A stretch of DNA of 64,000 nucleotides. Origin: Aptenodytes patagonicus. Taxonomy: Eukaryota; Chordata; Aves; Sphenisciformes; Spheniscidae. The position numbers were made by a program, and so were the translations under genes. The stretch lies in NCBI RefSeq assembly GCF_965638725.1, contig NC_134962.1, positions 69,501 through 133,500 of the forward strand. Direction: 5' to 3'. Below the pieces are notes generated by a model. It was given only the letters and a program-made list of their open reading frames with translations, searched no databases and had not been told where the DNA came from. Shown in pieces: positions 1-15,100 of this stretch (positions within the stretch are counted from its first letter, which is position 1; each line of letters opens with the position of its first letter).

Positions 1-87
1 TTACATGCCCACTGGTATGACTTATCTGCCTCACCCACCTAATGTGAATTATAATTGGTTTGAACATAAGGAGAGGCCTAAAGTTTT

Positions 88-189
88 CTCTATAAATGCT
101 GCCACACAACCAGAGCTCGAAGTCTTATCATATAGGCCTACAGTTGCTCAGAGAAATACAAAGTCCAAGGCACAGAGGAGCAAGGAAGC
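88..189 (+). promoter_or_regulatory. TGM3: Core promoter and 5' UTR of TGM3
   Basis: A TATAAA box lies at 91-96, about 95 bases before the proposed start codon at 190. A transcription start about 25-30 bases downstream of the box (near 120) would give a 5' UTR of about 70 bases with no upstream ATG. The start context (AAGC before ATGG) is a reasonable Kozak match. The box is seen directly; promoter function is inferred from spacing. The window begins just upstream, so more distal elements are out of view. Confidence 0.5.
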
Positions 190-196
190 ATGGCTG
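190..196 (+). other. TGM3: Seven-base first coding exon of TGM3
   Basis: ATG GCT G is followed directly by a perfect donor, GTAAGT, at 197. It ends in phase 1, which is what exon 2 at 7671 needs, and gives Met-Ala-Ala, like the N-terminus of human TGM3. The other two genes of the cluster have the matching ATGGCAG plus donor. The implied intron 1 is 7.5 kb. A weaker alternative lies at 5743. Confidence 0.65.
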
Positions 197-3100
197 GTAA
201 GTAAAAAAAAAAAAAAAAAAGAAAGAAAAAAAAAGGCTCTTTGTGCATAAGGAATGGGCAACTGAATAATGTACCATATGTTAGTTTTCTCTGTGGGGTT
301 ATGTTTTGTAAAGGGCTCTGAATTCTTGGAGTACACTACATTTTGAGATTATGAATACGTTGTTTCAGCATTTTTCTTTCCTGAATTTTCCAAAAGACAC
401 AAACAAGGAAAAGAAGATAATCCATCTATTACCATACTGGAGTTAAATATTATATAACCACAAATAGAGCAGAAGAAGTTATGGCAAACTGCAAACTATC
501 TTTTAGCATGAAACTTAATGAATCAGAGAGTAGTTCAGGTATGAATGAATCTTGTGTTGGTGGGAATATTTATGCCAAGAATAGGCTATGGACTAGATTC
601 CTTTCTGTAGATTCAGAGTCAGCAAACTGCAGTGCCATTTTAACTATTTGTTAAAATTAGTGTGAAAGGCAAAGGCACTTTAAAATACAGACAAAGCAAG
701 CAGATGTCCAGGACTGAGGTCTTAGGAGGAAAGATACTAAATCACTTTAACATGGTTGGCCACGTTCTCGCTTAGGCCTGACTTGCTGGGACCTCTGTAA
801 AAATGTATAATGAGGCCTGAGTGCAGATGACGCCACTTTACCTCTTCTAGGCATAGAGCTCATGCTGTGCTGGCTTTATGTGACATGGGCTTTAAAAGCT
901 CAGGAAGCTGATAAAAACCAACCATCCACAGAGCAGAGGCTTGAGCGCAGAAATGACAGACATTGTGTTCCCCTCATGGAGGTTAAAAGAGGCATGGTTA
1001 CCCCATTCTCAGAGTTTTAGGAGAACTGATTGCACGAACTCTTAGGACACAAGTGTTTGTCCATATACTATTATTTGAAATAATTCATGTTATTGACCTG
1101 ATCTACTTGTGCTAGCATCCCTCAACGGCATCTGCTGTTTGTCTGGCCTGATGGTGCTTAGTTAATGACTGTCTCAATGCATCTGCTAAGTGTAATACTA
1201 TCTAAATGTTTACCTGTTTAAGAGCAGAACATAGGCTGAGAGGGAATCAGGTGCATACGGGCATAAGGCTATTGATTCCCTCATAAATCTTCTCCACTGA
1301 GCAGAGCTTAAATAAAATGGCAAAACACAATTTGATAGGTCAAACTGAAAGATTGGACTGAGTAGAAAAATCCTTCTTTTTAACAAAAGAACTATACGGT
1401 AAAGTGGACAGTAAAAACCTTCATCTACAGCAGTGGGGAAAAAACCACAAACCAATTGTTTCTGCATTGTAACACTTCCTCTTAAGCAACGATTTGCCAA
1501 TAACTTAGCCAAGACGTTTTAGCAAGGTGATCCCTAAAAACTTCCTCTTTAAGTGTCATACACCAGTCTATCCTTCTTAACCACAATTTTCTCATCGCAC
1601 AAAATGCAAGAAGCAATAGCAGCATTTAACGAACAAACTGGTATTTGCTGATGATGGTCAGCACTTGCTTGTGAAATACCCAGGGCCCAAGAAATATGCA
1701 AGCCCAAGTTCAGTTGGAGATGTTGTAAGTGCCTGGGGATGCTCCTCACAGTGCCACGCACAATTTTAATGTAAAAAACTGTGAGGGTCTGCATGCAGGG
1801 GTGCGTGTGCAGAACTGTTTTCATTCCTCCTCTCTCTCCCCACCTCCTCCCGCCCCCTCAACACACACATCCTGCAAATACACACACTTCTTTCCCAGAA
1901 AGTTTTTATCCATCTGTGGGCCAATCTCTAAAGGATCTACATTAAGAGAATTTAGAGGGTGGTGCATAAAGAAAAGGGAAGAGCACCTAGAAAGATCCTA
2001 TAAATTTGATAGCGTGATTTTTTTTAAGGGTTTTGATAGTCTGCAGCACACTACTGCTACTAAGGATTCAGCAATTTGTTTCACAGTCTCACACTCAAAA
2101 TAATAATCTTAGCTTCTGTCTGTCACTTTTAAGCTTCAGTGTCATTACAACTAAGGCATGAGTCACACCTGCAAGCATCTTGTTTGTGTATTAGAATTAA
2201 GAGTGCTTGCCCGCAGAATGGGACAACATGTTGGATTCTTAGAAGAAATGAGCACAGCGATGTAGTGATGGGAGCCTGCAGAGAGGTATTCTTTGCTGAT
2301 GAGTGTGCAGCAGTAGCTGGAAGTTAAAACTTCCAAATAATGTCTTTACTTCATTCCAATGGAAGAGATGTGTGCATAAGTGGGAGAGGTAGGGAAATAC
2401 ATTTAAATATAATAGGCTATAAATAACAGGTTGTGTGTGACTATGTGGGAGCTGTCCGGGGAGCCTCGCATAGGTTCATCCCAGTCTGTGCGCTGTCAGT
2501 TTGGCTTATTCCTGTGTACTGGTCCCATGGTAGTTTTTGAAGTTCACATATCAGTACGTGTCACTACTATGTCACTGTCAGTCTCCCTTCTGGAACGAGC
2601 CATCTCATCTGGAATGAGCCAAGATCCCAAGAGAAGATCTGAGTCCAGCTAACAGGGTAGCCTACTTTACACAGACAATATGGGAGCTGACTGTGCCAAG
2701 TTCGGCTACCTTCGAAGTCTGGCTATTGGAGAACTTCAGGAACAATCAGGAACTTCAGGAAGGCTTCAGGCTGCAGCAGGCTGCAGGCTTCCATTCAAAA
2801 TGCCCCTGCTATTTGGGGCATTGTGAATGGAGGAGGAAGACAGAAAATAAGAAGTATGTCTTGGACAGCATATAGGGCCCAGAAGAGATCTCAGCCAAAT
2901 GCTGTTCCATATGGACGTGACCAATCTACATCAGGGGGTTCTAGTCCTGAAGAGTGCTGATGTGAGTCAGTTCATACCACTGTTCTAGGGGCCCAGGTCT
3001 CTCCCTAGTGTGGTTCACAAATACAGCATAGCTGTAGAAAACCACTTGACTTCCTGTATCTACAATAGCAGGAGTGGGTTTTGCTGATGAAATTCCTTCC

Positions 3101-6100
3101 TTAATTATCCAATGAGGGAATGCGAGAGGAGACAGAATAGCCCAAACTTCTCAGGGTACTGAGGCAGTCCCCAGTGGGTCACGGCCATATGGTTGTAGCA
3201 TGGTGCTTTAGGGGTATGTAAGGAAGAGCTGTGCTCAGAAAGAAAAAAGAAGCAGATAGGCTATTCTAGGGACTGATTCCCCATCCTGAAACAAAGGCAC
3301 AATTAATAATAGGTGACATTTAATAGAATTCAAGTGTCACTGCAGATTTATCCAGAATTGGTGAGGAAGAGAACGACAATGCAAGGAAGGAGAGAAAGTA
3401 ATACTGAGGGGAATTAGCCTATTACAAAAGATGTCCTTCACCGTTCACTGCTGAACTCTTCCTCCTATATATTCATTTCTTTAACACAGTTACTGGAGTG
3501 AGGGAAGAAATCTGGGTATCACTGGAAAAGGATGTCATGAGTTATATGACTGAACCAGTTTGCAAAAGATTATTCTGACATAGCTTATTCTGGGTACATG
3601 AAACAAAATACTAAGATGGCTTAGAGCTTTCATTTTCTGAGGTCCAAAAAAATCTTCTGTTGCTATCCACCGGAGTTTCAAGCACCTACCTGTGCAATCC
3701 TTACATTTACAGCCACCATACAAGCTCTGCAAATACTACTTGGCTTACAGGAAGCTGCCTGGGTCAGATGCATTCTGCTGGACTAGTATTCTGATTGGTG
3801 TTAATATTTCTCATTAATTCAACCCTCATTCTCAACCTTCACCCATAATCTTTAATCCAAAGGTCCAGTACGTATCATTCATCTGTTTTACAAACAAAGC
3901 ACATGAGAGGCCTGCAGGGCAACTTAGCCAGAGCTGGGAATAGACACCAGGAGCTGATGGAACAGACGCAACTTGTTCTCCTTGCCATACTGTCTTCTAG
4001 AATAAATGGACTGTATCTGTTTTTTTGGAACATGCTGTTTATAACTATACTATCATACCATCAAATACCAAAAACAATTATGCCATTGACCTATAGGACA
4101 ATCATATCCAGCACGCTATTGCTGTCACACAAAAAAAGGTGAAACACATGACCAAATAAGCATAGGCAGCTATTTGGTGAATAATCACTGACTTTTTTTT
4201 TTTTCTTTCAACAGTAACTCATCTTTCTGTCACAGAGAAACGGTTTGCTATGTATCCAAGGATAGGCTGAAATCTTAAAGCAAATTTATTCTGAAAATTG
4301 TTAGTATTTTATTTAAGAGAATTTAAAAGTATGGGTAGGAGAGCATAGCTTAACATCTGAAACTTCTAAAGTTTGGACTTAACATTTTAAAATCAAATTC
4401 TAAGAAATTTGAAATTTACGAATTAAAGTCTTATCATTTTAAAATCACAATTGGGCTTTGCATGTGATAAAACTGTGGTCCCTCTTAAGATTAAATATTA
4501 TTAATGAACAGAGATTCAAAGCAGCAGTCTGAATTATACCCAGTTAAAAACTGTTTCTTCTAATAACACCTTTTTATAGGAAATATGAATAAAATATGGC
4601 TGTATATGAAATGGGTTGAGCAAGTTCCAATTCTAGAATTTCCAAACGTGATCCAAACCTGAAAATAAAACAATTTGGGCTGCTGAATACCGAGCCCAGC
4701 CAATTAAAACTCTACATTTGGGAAGGTGTATAGCTGTGGCCAGTCCAGCATAATGGGTATCACTCAGAGGTGTCCTTAAGACTGTGCATTGAGTACAACA
4801 AATTTTACAGGTCATTTCATAAAAGTATCAGAATTAGTCTCTCTCTTTTGTAACAGAAAGTGGAGCCACCTGCAAAGCATAAGCAAAAATCACTCTCCTT
4901 GAAATTAAGTGAAGGATATTTGTGCACAAACTGGCATTGCCAGTTGCATGTTCAGAGATATCCTATCAAAAAACTAGTAGTGTACCGGCTGAAAACAATG
5001 ATAGCTATTTTATCACAAGTCACAAATGTACTTACCTGTCATCTCTGTAGTGTGTCATGCAAATATGACATGGAGTGCTTGTCTATTTAACATTGTTAAA
5101 CAGTAATTATCTGATAAATGAAAAATTAGTTCTTTAAATTTGCCCTGATTAAATTTGGGGCAGAGGCAATAGCTTGCTCATTGTTTTGCAATTACTACAA
5201 TGCAGCAGGGAAAAAAAAAGCAGGTCCATGAAAACAATGGATTCAGTGAATTAATTTAAAGAAAAAGTCACTGTAAATATTGCTCATTAAGTATTCCAAA
5301 TTAAAAACAATGTGGTGCAAGAAGGAGTTATGCTATTCCTGTAATTTTATCATTATAACAGAAAGAAAAGCAACTAAATGCTGAATTTCTTATAAATTTA
5401 AATACATTAAGAAACTCTTAACAAGTGGCCAGACTGTTAGGGTTAAATATTGTGCAAGCTTCAGATGTTAAGTTGCAAGGAAGTGAGATCAGGATGAGGG
5501 GACTGAGAGAGCGAAAAATGAATGAAAAATTAATCCTCAAGCCCTGTTGGTCAGATAAAGTCTGGGGAGCAAAGAAGGCTATTCAAGCTCCACCCCCACA
5601 GGAAATATTGCAAACAGACAACTTTAGACCTAGACTTTTAACGAAGTGAAAGGCACTAGCCATTCCTTGAGTCAACAGAAGTAGAGGAGGCCATTCAGAG
5701 GAAAGCTCCAGAAACTGCTTATACAGGACATATTGATCAGATATGGGCCAAGGTGAGCAACGGGGAAGCCCCTTCTATGGTGCTCTGTTTGTTATTTTCT
5801 TACATCCATACCTCATGTTCAGTTCTGTAATGGACACTGAAAGATCACTACTTCTCTAAGGAGTTTTGATCCAGGAAGAAAAAGGAAGAGAAAATTATTC
5901 CATCAAGGGTTAGGAGAAGGATTTTCACAGGAATTGCATTTTTTTCACTTACTGTGTGCATGGGAAAAGCAAGCTTATCAGAATGAGATTTGGGAGAACA
6001 GGTATATTATTGATGCAAAAATGTTGTATTTTGCAAATAGAAAGGAAAGGAAAGTCTGCAGCTATTTGAAGTTGTCAGACAAGTGCAAATGAGAGACTGA

Positions 6101-9100
6101 CAAATCTGACATAAGAGAAAGAAGCAAAGCAGAACTTGGAAGAAGGTATTGCAAAGGCTGAGGGAGGCTACAATGAGCAAAGAAGGTTGAAACCTGAAGT
6201 TAAAGCAGAGAGGATACAAAAATGTAGGGGATTTTTTTTTGGTGGTTTGTTTGTTGCAGTGGGGGGTTTTTTTGCTTACATGCTAATATTTATACATATG
6301 CAAATTTACCAGTTTAATAATTATAATAAATGGACCCATGTTGCTTTTCCAACCTTGCCAGATAACTCCTGCCTTTCTAAAGACAAATCTCCCCCACCCC
6401 TCAGCTTGTTCTACAATAGATGTGCTTCATTGCTAAGTTTCTGAAGATGTTTTTTTTTTAAAGTAGGTATACTCCTGAAAAATCAAAGTACGTGCTGCTC
6501 GCCTTGATACTGTAAAAAAACCTGTTCCCCCCATTTGAACTGTGACTACATTGCTAAGACTACTAATGTAGTTCTGTTAAGGCTTGCCTAAACTTGATAA
6601 ACTTAAGATCATGCTGTTAAAAAAATGTTTACACTAATAAATCTGTTTGAACATGGGATAATGATTTTTTACTCAATAATGGCACAGGGTAGCTGTGTTC
6701 CACTACTAAGGACCAAATTCTTACTCTTTCCTATTCTCCCTCTTTTGGGGGGGGGGGGGAGGGGTGGGATGGAGAATAATAAAAATATTTTTAAAAAGCA
6801 CACAGTGCCCTTAGGAAAAAAAATTCTCTTTTTCTTCTGTAGTTCTGCACTTCATTTAAACCATCAAGCTATCTTCTACTGGAGAACCCTCCATAGGCTC
6901 TGATGATGTCAGAGCCAAACCAATCTCAGATGCTTATTCTTTGGCCTCTGACTGAAGCCATAGTTCACCTGCAAGAGCTTTCTGCAACATATTATTTCAC
7001 ATACATTATTTTAGTAGTGTTCTCTCTCCAGTTCTGCCATCTCTCCCACTGCCAAATGACAACCCAGTGCCCACCAACATATTCTTGTTAGGTGCTTCCA
7101 AGAGATAGCAGCTGTCAGTTATATCAGAGGTACATGACACGTAGATGGGGCTAGAGATCACATGTCATGGTTTAAAATGCAGAAGTGTTTCTCAGCTCAG
7201 TCAGGTTTCTTTATTTCTTACTCAGAGGCAGCAAGGCTGTGCCTCTGTTAGTATAACACCATGTCTTGGAATGGATGACACCTTGAAAGAATTAGCTGAG
7301 TTAAGCCAGATTCTTTATCCAAGTAACTCATGAGTATTCAATTCTCTCAGGGTTCTCTCCTCTTAGATGCCTTTTTGATTTTTCTTTAGTACCAGATATA
7401 CTACTCCTATATTTAATTATGCAGATAATTGCTAACAGTCTATGCAAGGTGGAGTCTCTCTCTCCTTCAAAAAAAAAAAAAGAATAAAATGCTCCAAATA
7501 AATTATTTCTATTTTTGGTGGAAACCTCACATGGGTACTAGTTACCTGTAGAAAGTAACACCCAATTCTTGAGAGTGTGTCTGTGCTTCTTCCTCCTTAT
7601 AAAGTGTGTCTGTGCTCCTTCCCCCTTGGATGTACCCTCAAGTTTTCTTGCTCTTCTCACTTTTTCATAGCTGCAACGCAGCCAAGTACCAACTGGCACC
7701 TGAAAGAAAATGCAAGAGATCACCACACAAGTAAATTTTCTAGCAAAGAGTTGATTGTGAGGAGAGGACAGGCCTTCATTGTCACCTTCAATGGAACAGA
7801 ACAGCCTGAGCAAAACTTAACATTCATCGCAGAAACAGGTAGGCTCCCAACTTCTTTCGCAGAAAGAGTAATGCTGCCTTGTGACATTCTTTTGGCCTGA
7901 TATGCACTATAGGGCAGCAAGATAGTACCTCAGAGCCAACATGCTAGTTCACATAGCCATGGAACTGTTTGAGGTGTTTGTTGTATTACTCCCATCTCAG
8001 CTAGCAGTCATAGCTTCCTTCAGTTTCCAACATATGGCACAAATTCATCTGAGGGGAGGGTTACATCCCTGCTGAGTTAGTTGACAACTAAACCTCTGTT
8101 CTGCAAGCCGGGGAAAAAAATGTTGTTTATTTTCCTTAAAAGGTCCAAAACCCTCAAAGCTGGCTAAGACCCAGGCCACATTTGGTATCTCCAGCACAGT
8201 GAGCAAGGAGAGCTGGAGTGCAGTTCTACAGTCTACCAGTTCCAACTCTGTGAGCATCTCCATTTACAGCCCACCTAATGCTGTCATTGGACGTTACAAG
8301 CTGAGTGTTCAAAGTACTTCAAGTGACAGCTCCTCTCCAGCAAGCCTTGGCACTTTTGTTTTGCTCTTTAACCCTTGGTCTTCAGGTATGAACATGTCGA
8401 ATTTCCCCTGAAAGAACTAAGTTGCTTGTAGCTTCATTAATATTTGCAGCTTCTCCATTTGTTCTATACGTCTTTAATATGGGGGCTGATACATTCACCA
8501 CATAATGTATCAGTGAGAAAAGAAAAGGGTTTAACAATTTCTTAGGACCTTCTGGTACATAAAATCAGCTCTGTATCATGTACTTGCTGGAGAGCTCCTT
8601 GCCCTAAAAGATTAAGTTCTGCTTAAGCAGATTAAGTTCTGCTTTTGCCAGAGCTTCCCTACTTCTGCACAAGTTTAGAAGAGTGTCTTGTCTCTGTAGA
8701 ACCAAGAAAAGAGTCATATCTACCAGCTGCCATCTTCTCCCAGATTTGACAGTATCATATCTCTGTCTTCACTCAGACCCCCCCACCCCTTTCTCTAATT
8801 ATAGGAAATCCTGAGTTTCATGATCTGTTTATAACAGCAAGAACAGCAAAGGGTGGATATCTGCAAGCATTCTTGTTGATGGAGACCAAGGCTTCTGACG
8901 TTTTGTTTTATTTTGCCTGCTGTGGTTGTACTTACATCTGTTTTGGCTTTTCAGGTGATGATGTGTTCATGCCTAACAAGGCTGAATGTGAGGAATATGT
9001 GCTAGAAGAGTTTGGCATCATTTTTGCGGGCAATAAAAATCGTATCAGCAGCTTTGGATGGAACTTTGGCCAGGTAAATGCAGCACTGAAACACCAGACA

Positions 9101-12100
9101 GTGTTTCGTGCCCTGGTTTTCACATGAACTGGCTGACCAGGGCTTGTTTGCTTCTTCCAGTTCATTGCAGTCATACACCTCTGAAGAGCAGGAGTCTGGT
9201 ATTGAAATCAGAACTCGTGTTATACTGATTAATATGAGGATTTGTAATTGACTAGTCAGTGATATGACCTAGAACTTGGAGGTTCAGCCAGCAGAAACTT
9301 TAGTGTCTGCTGGGTAGTAAAGTACTGTAGCAATGCTGAGAGGCAAAGTCCTGGCCTTAAGTCCACAGATTCCAAGTTTTGAAAAGCTCTTTGAGTTCTA
9401 ATCTTCGCAGTTTGTTGAGGCCACATTTTTATATGGTAATTCCTGGCTGAGCTGCAGCACTTCATTCGGTGATTAAAAAAAGCATTGAACACCTATATGG
9501 CTCTACTTGTCCTGATTTTTAGTAATCTATGTTTCCAAACCACTAATTTATTTCTATAACATAGTTTCAAGGAGATATTCTCAATATTTGCCTTTCCATG
9601 CTGGATCGAAGCTTAAACTATCGTCAGGATCCTGCCACAGATCTATCTCACCGGAATGACCCCAAATATCTGGGCCGCGTTCTCAGTGCAATGGTAAGCA
9701 ACATGTTCAAAAAGTCAAAACTACTAACTGTTCTTTTAAAGTAGTTAGTGAAAGTAAGTATGAAGACACTTCTCAGAAAATTTTAGGCCACTGTTTGTAT
9801 GCACCAGAAATGTGGGCCAGAGAAACACCTAGGTGGTCGTCTGATCTGAGCCTGCTAGATTTCTCTCATTGGTGGTATTTCTGATACTTATCACTTTGAT
9901 ATCCAGTAGTCAAGCTGAAAGTATAAGGCACGGGGTGATATGTTGAGGGACCAGTCCCTTGGAGGTCTTTAGTCCAACGTCCCATTTGAAGTGGAACTAC
10001 AGTGGTACTAGATCTGCTCAGCCATGGATTTGTCAGGCTGCCTTGAAAATCTCCAAGGATGGAGGTTTCACGGCCTCTCTGGGTGACCGGTCCAGAGCTG
10101 CACTACCCTCTTAGAGAGGAATTTTTCTCTTATGACCAATATGATTTTCCCAAGCTACAACTTTCTGCTGTTTCCTCTTGTTATATAACTTGCCAGAACA
10201 GAGAAAAGTTGGACTCTGACAACTTAGTGTGTTCCATTCAAGTAGTTGTAAGCTGCTATTACATTCCCCTTATCCCCTTCTTAACCAGACTGAACTAGCC
10301 CAGTGCTCTCAACTTCTCCTTGTAGATTGTGTGCTCCAGGGCCCCTGACCATCTTGGTAGCCCTCCCTCCTGGGCCCTCTTCAGTGTCTCAACATCCCCT
10401 TGAACTGAGGGACCCAAAACTGGAGACAGGATTCCTGGCACAGCGTCGCTAGGGATAATTAAAAGGGGTTAACAGCTTCCCTCAATCTCCTGGTCACATT
10501 TTTTCCAATGTAGCCTAGCATGGGCTTTCCCTTTATGATGAGAGGGCACTGTTGGCTCAAATTCAATCCGGCATTTGCTGTAACTCCCAGGCCCCTTTCA
10601 GACAGGCTGCCATTCAGCCGGCTGCTTCCCAGCCTGTACCAATGCTGGGAGTTATTCTACCCCAAGTTCTGAAATCTATACCTTTTCTTCCTGAACTTCA
10701 TGAGGTTTCTATTGACACAGTACCCAAGATTTTCAAGGTGACTGTGCCCCATTTGTTGTGTCAGCCACTTCCCCTAATTTAATGTAAATTTGCTGAGGGC
10801 TCACTGCATCATGATCCAGGCACATTCTGAAAGCTTAGCTGCATGATATGCTTTAATGATGCCATTCAATCATACAGTGGTAAAGTTGCCACCTCGTGTC
10901 AGGAGGGTTCACTGAAAACTGGTGTTTGCCTTCTTGCCTGGTGCTACTGTACTTGGGTGGAAGAAACAGTGATTAAAAGCTCTCCATTTCTTGAGAGGAC
11001 ACGCATTTCATTTCCCTGAAAAGGTAAGTCGTCTTCCTGAAGGCCAGCTGCATGAAGCAGTGACTTTTGTCCACTAAAATGTCATTCAAGGCTTTTCTCC
11101 TGCCCGCTCCCCTACCACTACTACATCTGTTGTAAACTCTTAATTTATCTCATCATAAATTTAGTGAATATTTTTACAGGTCAACGCCAATGATGACCAA
11201 GGGGTGGTGCTAGGAAACTGGAGTGGAAATTATACAGGTGGGAAAAGTCCGAGCAGCTGGACTGGAAGTGGTGAAATCCTGCAAAACTGGAAGAAATCAG
11301 GATTCAAACCTGTCAGATATGGACAATGTTGGGTTTTTGCAGCGGTATTGACTACAGGTATATTTTATGTCATGCACATAACTGACACTGCACAGATTCT
11401 GTTAAAAGAAGCACTAATAATATTTCCTACATGAAAGTCTTTCAAGACATTGGTATGTTATATGAAACTTCATATTCCAGAAATACTGCTTTCTGACTAT
11501 GGTTTTCTATTTGCTCTTTAGTGCTTAGATGTCTGGGGATTCCCACTCGTACAATTACAAACTTCAGCTCTGCCCACGATGCAGATGGAAATCTGCGTGT
11601 GGATGAGTTTTACGATGCTTCTGGAAATCATCTGGACAGGGCAGCTGACAGCGTATGGTAAGGCTATACGGTATTTAATAGTAGGACCTATCAATGCCTA
11701 TAGAGTCTTCAGGTGCAGAGTATAGATTCTAATGACAAATGCTTTGTTACCTTCTTAACAATTGCCTTAAAAACAACTACACACACAAAGGATCAATAAA
11801 AAAATACTACAAAATAATCCTACAAAACTTGGTGTTTTCACTCTTTCTCAGTTAAACAGAGAATTGTGACATGAATTACAACAGCTAATTGAAGCCAGGG
11901 CAGGCAAAGTTACAGTTATGATACCACAGATGACTGGAAATTTGTGATATTACACTGAAAATATCAAACAGTGGGACTTGGCTTAGTTTGGAACTATTCT
12001 TCAAAAACAGTTCATGTTAAACTGTAACAGTTCAACAGAACCTGCTTCCCTGCCTTTTTTTTTTTTTTTTGCAGTGACATCATTTGTAGTGAAAATAATT

Positions 12101-15100
12101 TAATTATTGCCACTATTAAGCATCAAATGCAATTCAAACAAGCTTGCATTCAGCAAAGAACAGGTGCAGTCCCTCACTTTTTGCCTTGTTTACTCCCCTG
12201 CTTGTTCTGGACCCATTCTAAATATAAGTGATAAGTATAACTGTAGCATTGTGGTATAAGGAAAACAGCTAAAACTAAGGAAGTGCACATGCTCAGAACT
12301 TCTGGAGAAAAACAGGCTCAAGACATTTTGTATAATTTTACAAATTTGCTTTCTGCCCTTGAACATTTATGGCTGTTCCACAATGCAATTTTCAGCTCCT
12401 ATGTAGTTAATATAGTCAGGATCAGAGTGGAAGTGGTCAGTCTCAGATAAGAACCTATGCAAATTAAGGCATTTAATACATTTAACTAAGATGGCTGATT
12501 AATGGATGTGAACAGGAATTTAGAAACACATACTAGTAGCTTACTTTGTTCATTCTTGCACGTAGGAATTTCCATGTCTGGAATGAAAGCTGGTTTTCCC
12601 GCAGTGACTTGGGTCCCTCATACAGTGGATGGCAAGTTCTGGATGCAACTCCCCAAGAAGAAAGTGGAGGTACACAGATTTTACTTCAGGAATAATGTTG
12701 AAAAATTATAAAGTCAGTCACTTTCAGAGAGAAGGAAAAAAAAAAGTAAAACCATTGTAAAACTAATTTCTCATCCTGCTCAGAAATAGAGTGACAGAAG
12801 AGAATACTTTATCTATAGCATTAGAAAAGCCTCAGATCATCTGTGGATGCCAAGAAACAAACTAGACTTCTAGGAGCAGTCTTTCGCAGCAATTCCTATA
12901 TTTCCAGTGTAGGTATCCAGAGCTATTGAAAATCAAGGGATAATATAAAATAAATCAAGTGTACCTTCAGAATAAATACAAGATACATGGATGGTTGGCC
13001 TGGTATGAGGGTCTATGTGGATGGAAGGGCTAGAATGGGACAACAGCACTGGGCAATTCAGGAGTCATTGATAAATATCTGTCTAGTAATCTGCCTACTG
13101 TCAAAGAGTTGATTAGGTCTAAATTATTTTTTCTTGATTCCATAGGAATTTATCAGTGTGGTCCTGCCTCACGGAACGCCATCAAAGAAGGAGATGTAGA
13201 TCTGGACTATGACTGCCCATTCGTATTTGCAGAAGTGAATGCAGACTGTATGTACTGGAATTATGACCCCGCAACTGGAAAGAAAACATTAATATTCTCT
13301 AAGTCTACCATAATTGGCCAATTCATCAGCACAAAGGCAGTTGGTAGAGATGATCGTGTAGATGTCACCAATGATTATAAATATGAAGAAGGTAAATAAA
13401 AACACTGGTTCTTCTGGTTACATAGCTGCTTCATTCCCAAACATACGCAAACTTTAGGCCAGGAGTCTCTTAGTGGGCAATATTGGGCACCTATAAGGTA
13501 GGAACAAAATTTATACTCTGTTTATTCAGTTCTGACAGAAAAGGGAAGAGAAGGAAAGAGTAAAAAATACTGCCTTGCCCTTTCTGATATGGATCTGCTT
13601 TGTGGGACCTAAATAAGGCAAGTCCAAATATCTCTTGAGTAAAGCAGTCACTGTTCCACCTGCCTATTGCTAACGTGTACTGACTGCCTCTGCTTTATGA
13701 GAATTAGTCTACAGCCCAGTTATTTGACAGCAGCATTAAAGGCCTATTACAGAAACCTAAGCTAAATCAGCACTTAGGCCCAGGAAAAGCAACTCTTTCA
13801 AAGGGTCAAACAGCAGGTAAACTTGTCAGACCTTTGGGTTTGATAGTGCAGAAGACAAATTACAATCATGAACTGAATTTGCAAGTGCAAAGAATGAACA
13901 CTGCTATTGGAAACATATATCAGAAGGGTGAAAAGCATGATAAAGCAGAGCTCAAATAACTACTGTGTACTGGCTCTGGCTGGGATGAAGTTAACTTTCT
14001 TCATAGCTGCCCCGCTAAAAGCGTTGATAACACCCCAATGTTTTGGCTATTGCTGAACAGTATGTGCAGGGTGTCAAGGCTCTCTTCCTCCCTGCCACAG
14101 CGAGCAGGCTGTGGTGGGCAAGAGGCTGGGAGAGGACCCAGCCACGACAGCTGACCTAAATCCACCAAAGGGATATTCCATGCCATATGACTTAGTGCTC
14201 AGCAATAAAAGCTCAGCAAAAGGTGGAGGAAACAGGGCGGGGGGGGGGGGGGGGGGGGAGGGGCATTCGTGGTTATGGCATTTGTATTCCCAAGCAACCA
14301 TTATGTGTGTTGAGGCCCTGCTTTCCAGGAAGTGGCTGGACATTTGCCTGCCAATGTGGAGTAGTGAATGTATTCCTCTTTTTGCTTTGCTCATGTGCAG
14401 TTTTTGCTTTCCCTGTTAAACTGTCATTATCTCGAGCCATGAGTCTTCTCACCTTCCTTCTGTTTTCTCCCCATCCTGTGGGAATGGGGAGTGAGTGAGA
14501 GACTGAGTGGATGTTTGGCTGCTAGCCAGAGTCAACCCACCACACGGTGCCATCAGCCTTCCCTTGTATTAGGGGCCTTTTCTGTATTAGCAAACAAGAA
14601 TTTACATTTCTAAATATTACAGCCATAAAAAGGGATAGAAATGGGAAGAGTGCGAAACTTTGGACTTAAGATTTATGTTACAAAAAAAATGCTATTAGAG
14701 GGCCAGTGACATTACTGACTGCAGATCCAGAAAATTAGGCATGGCTGTGGAAAACAGAGGCTCTGTTCATCTCTACGTACAGACACTATGTTCTGCTGGC
14801 TTGTCTCTAGCAGTCATGTAAAATAAGAGATGCATATTAACTGTTGAGGATAATTTTCATGGTTCCCTCTGACAGGGTCCACAAAAGAAAGAGATATTTT
14901 TAAAAAAGCCCGTAAGAAGCTGGGACTTGAGGATAAATTTGATCCTACAGCACCGACACCACAGGAAATTGATCAAAAGCCTGACATCTCAGGGAAGTTC
15001 AAGGTGGCTGGGCCTTTGGAAGTTGGCAAAGATCTCAATCTAATTCTGGTTCTTGCAAACTTACAGTCTGATGCTAAGACTGTTCATGTAAATATGACCG

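Noticed and set aside
2..250. An open frame from the window edge that could be a coding exon of an upstream gene ending in a donor at 197
   Set aside because: The same donor is better explained as the end of the seven-base TGM3 exon 1. A TATA box lies inside the frame, I recognise no protein in it, and no convincing in-phase next exon was found.
5743..5752. Alternative TGM3 exon 1, ATGGGCCAAG followed by GTGAGC
   Set aside because: The phase fits, but the N-terminus would be unlike TGM3, and the ATGGCTG exon at 190 matches both paralogues and lies next to a TATA box. It is kept only as a possible alternative start.
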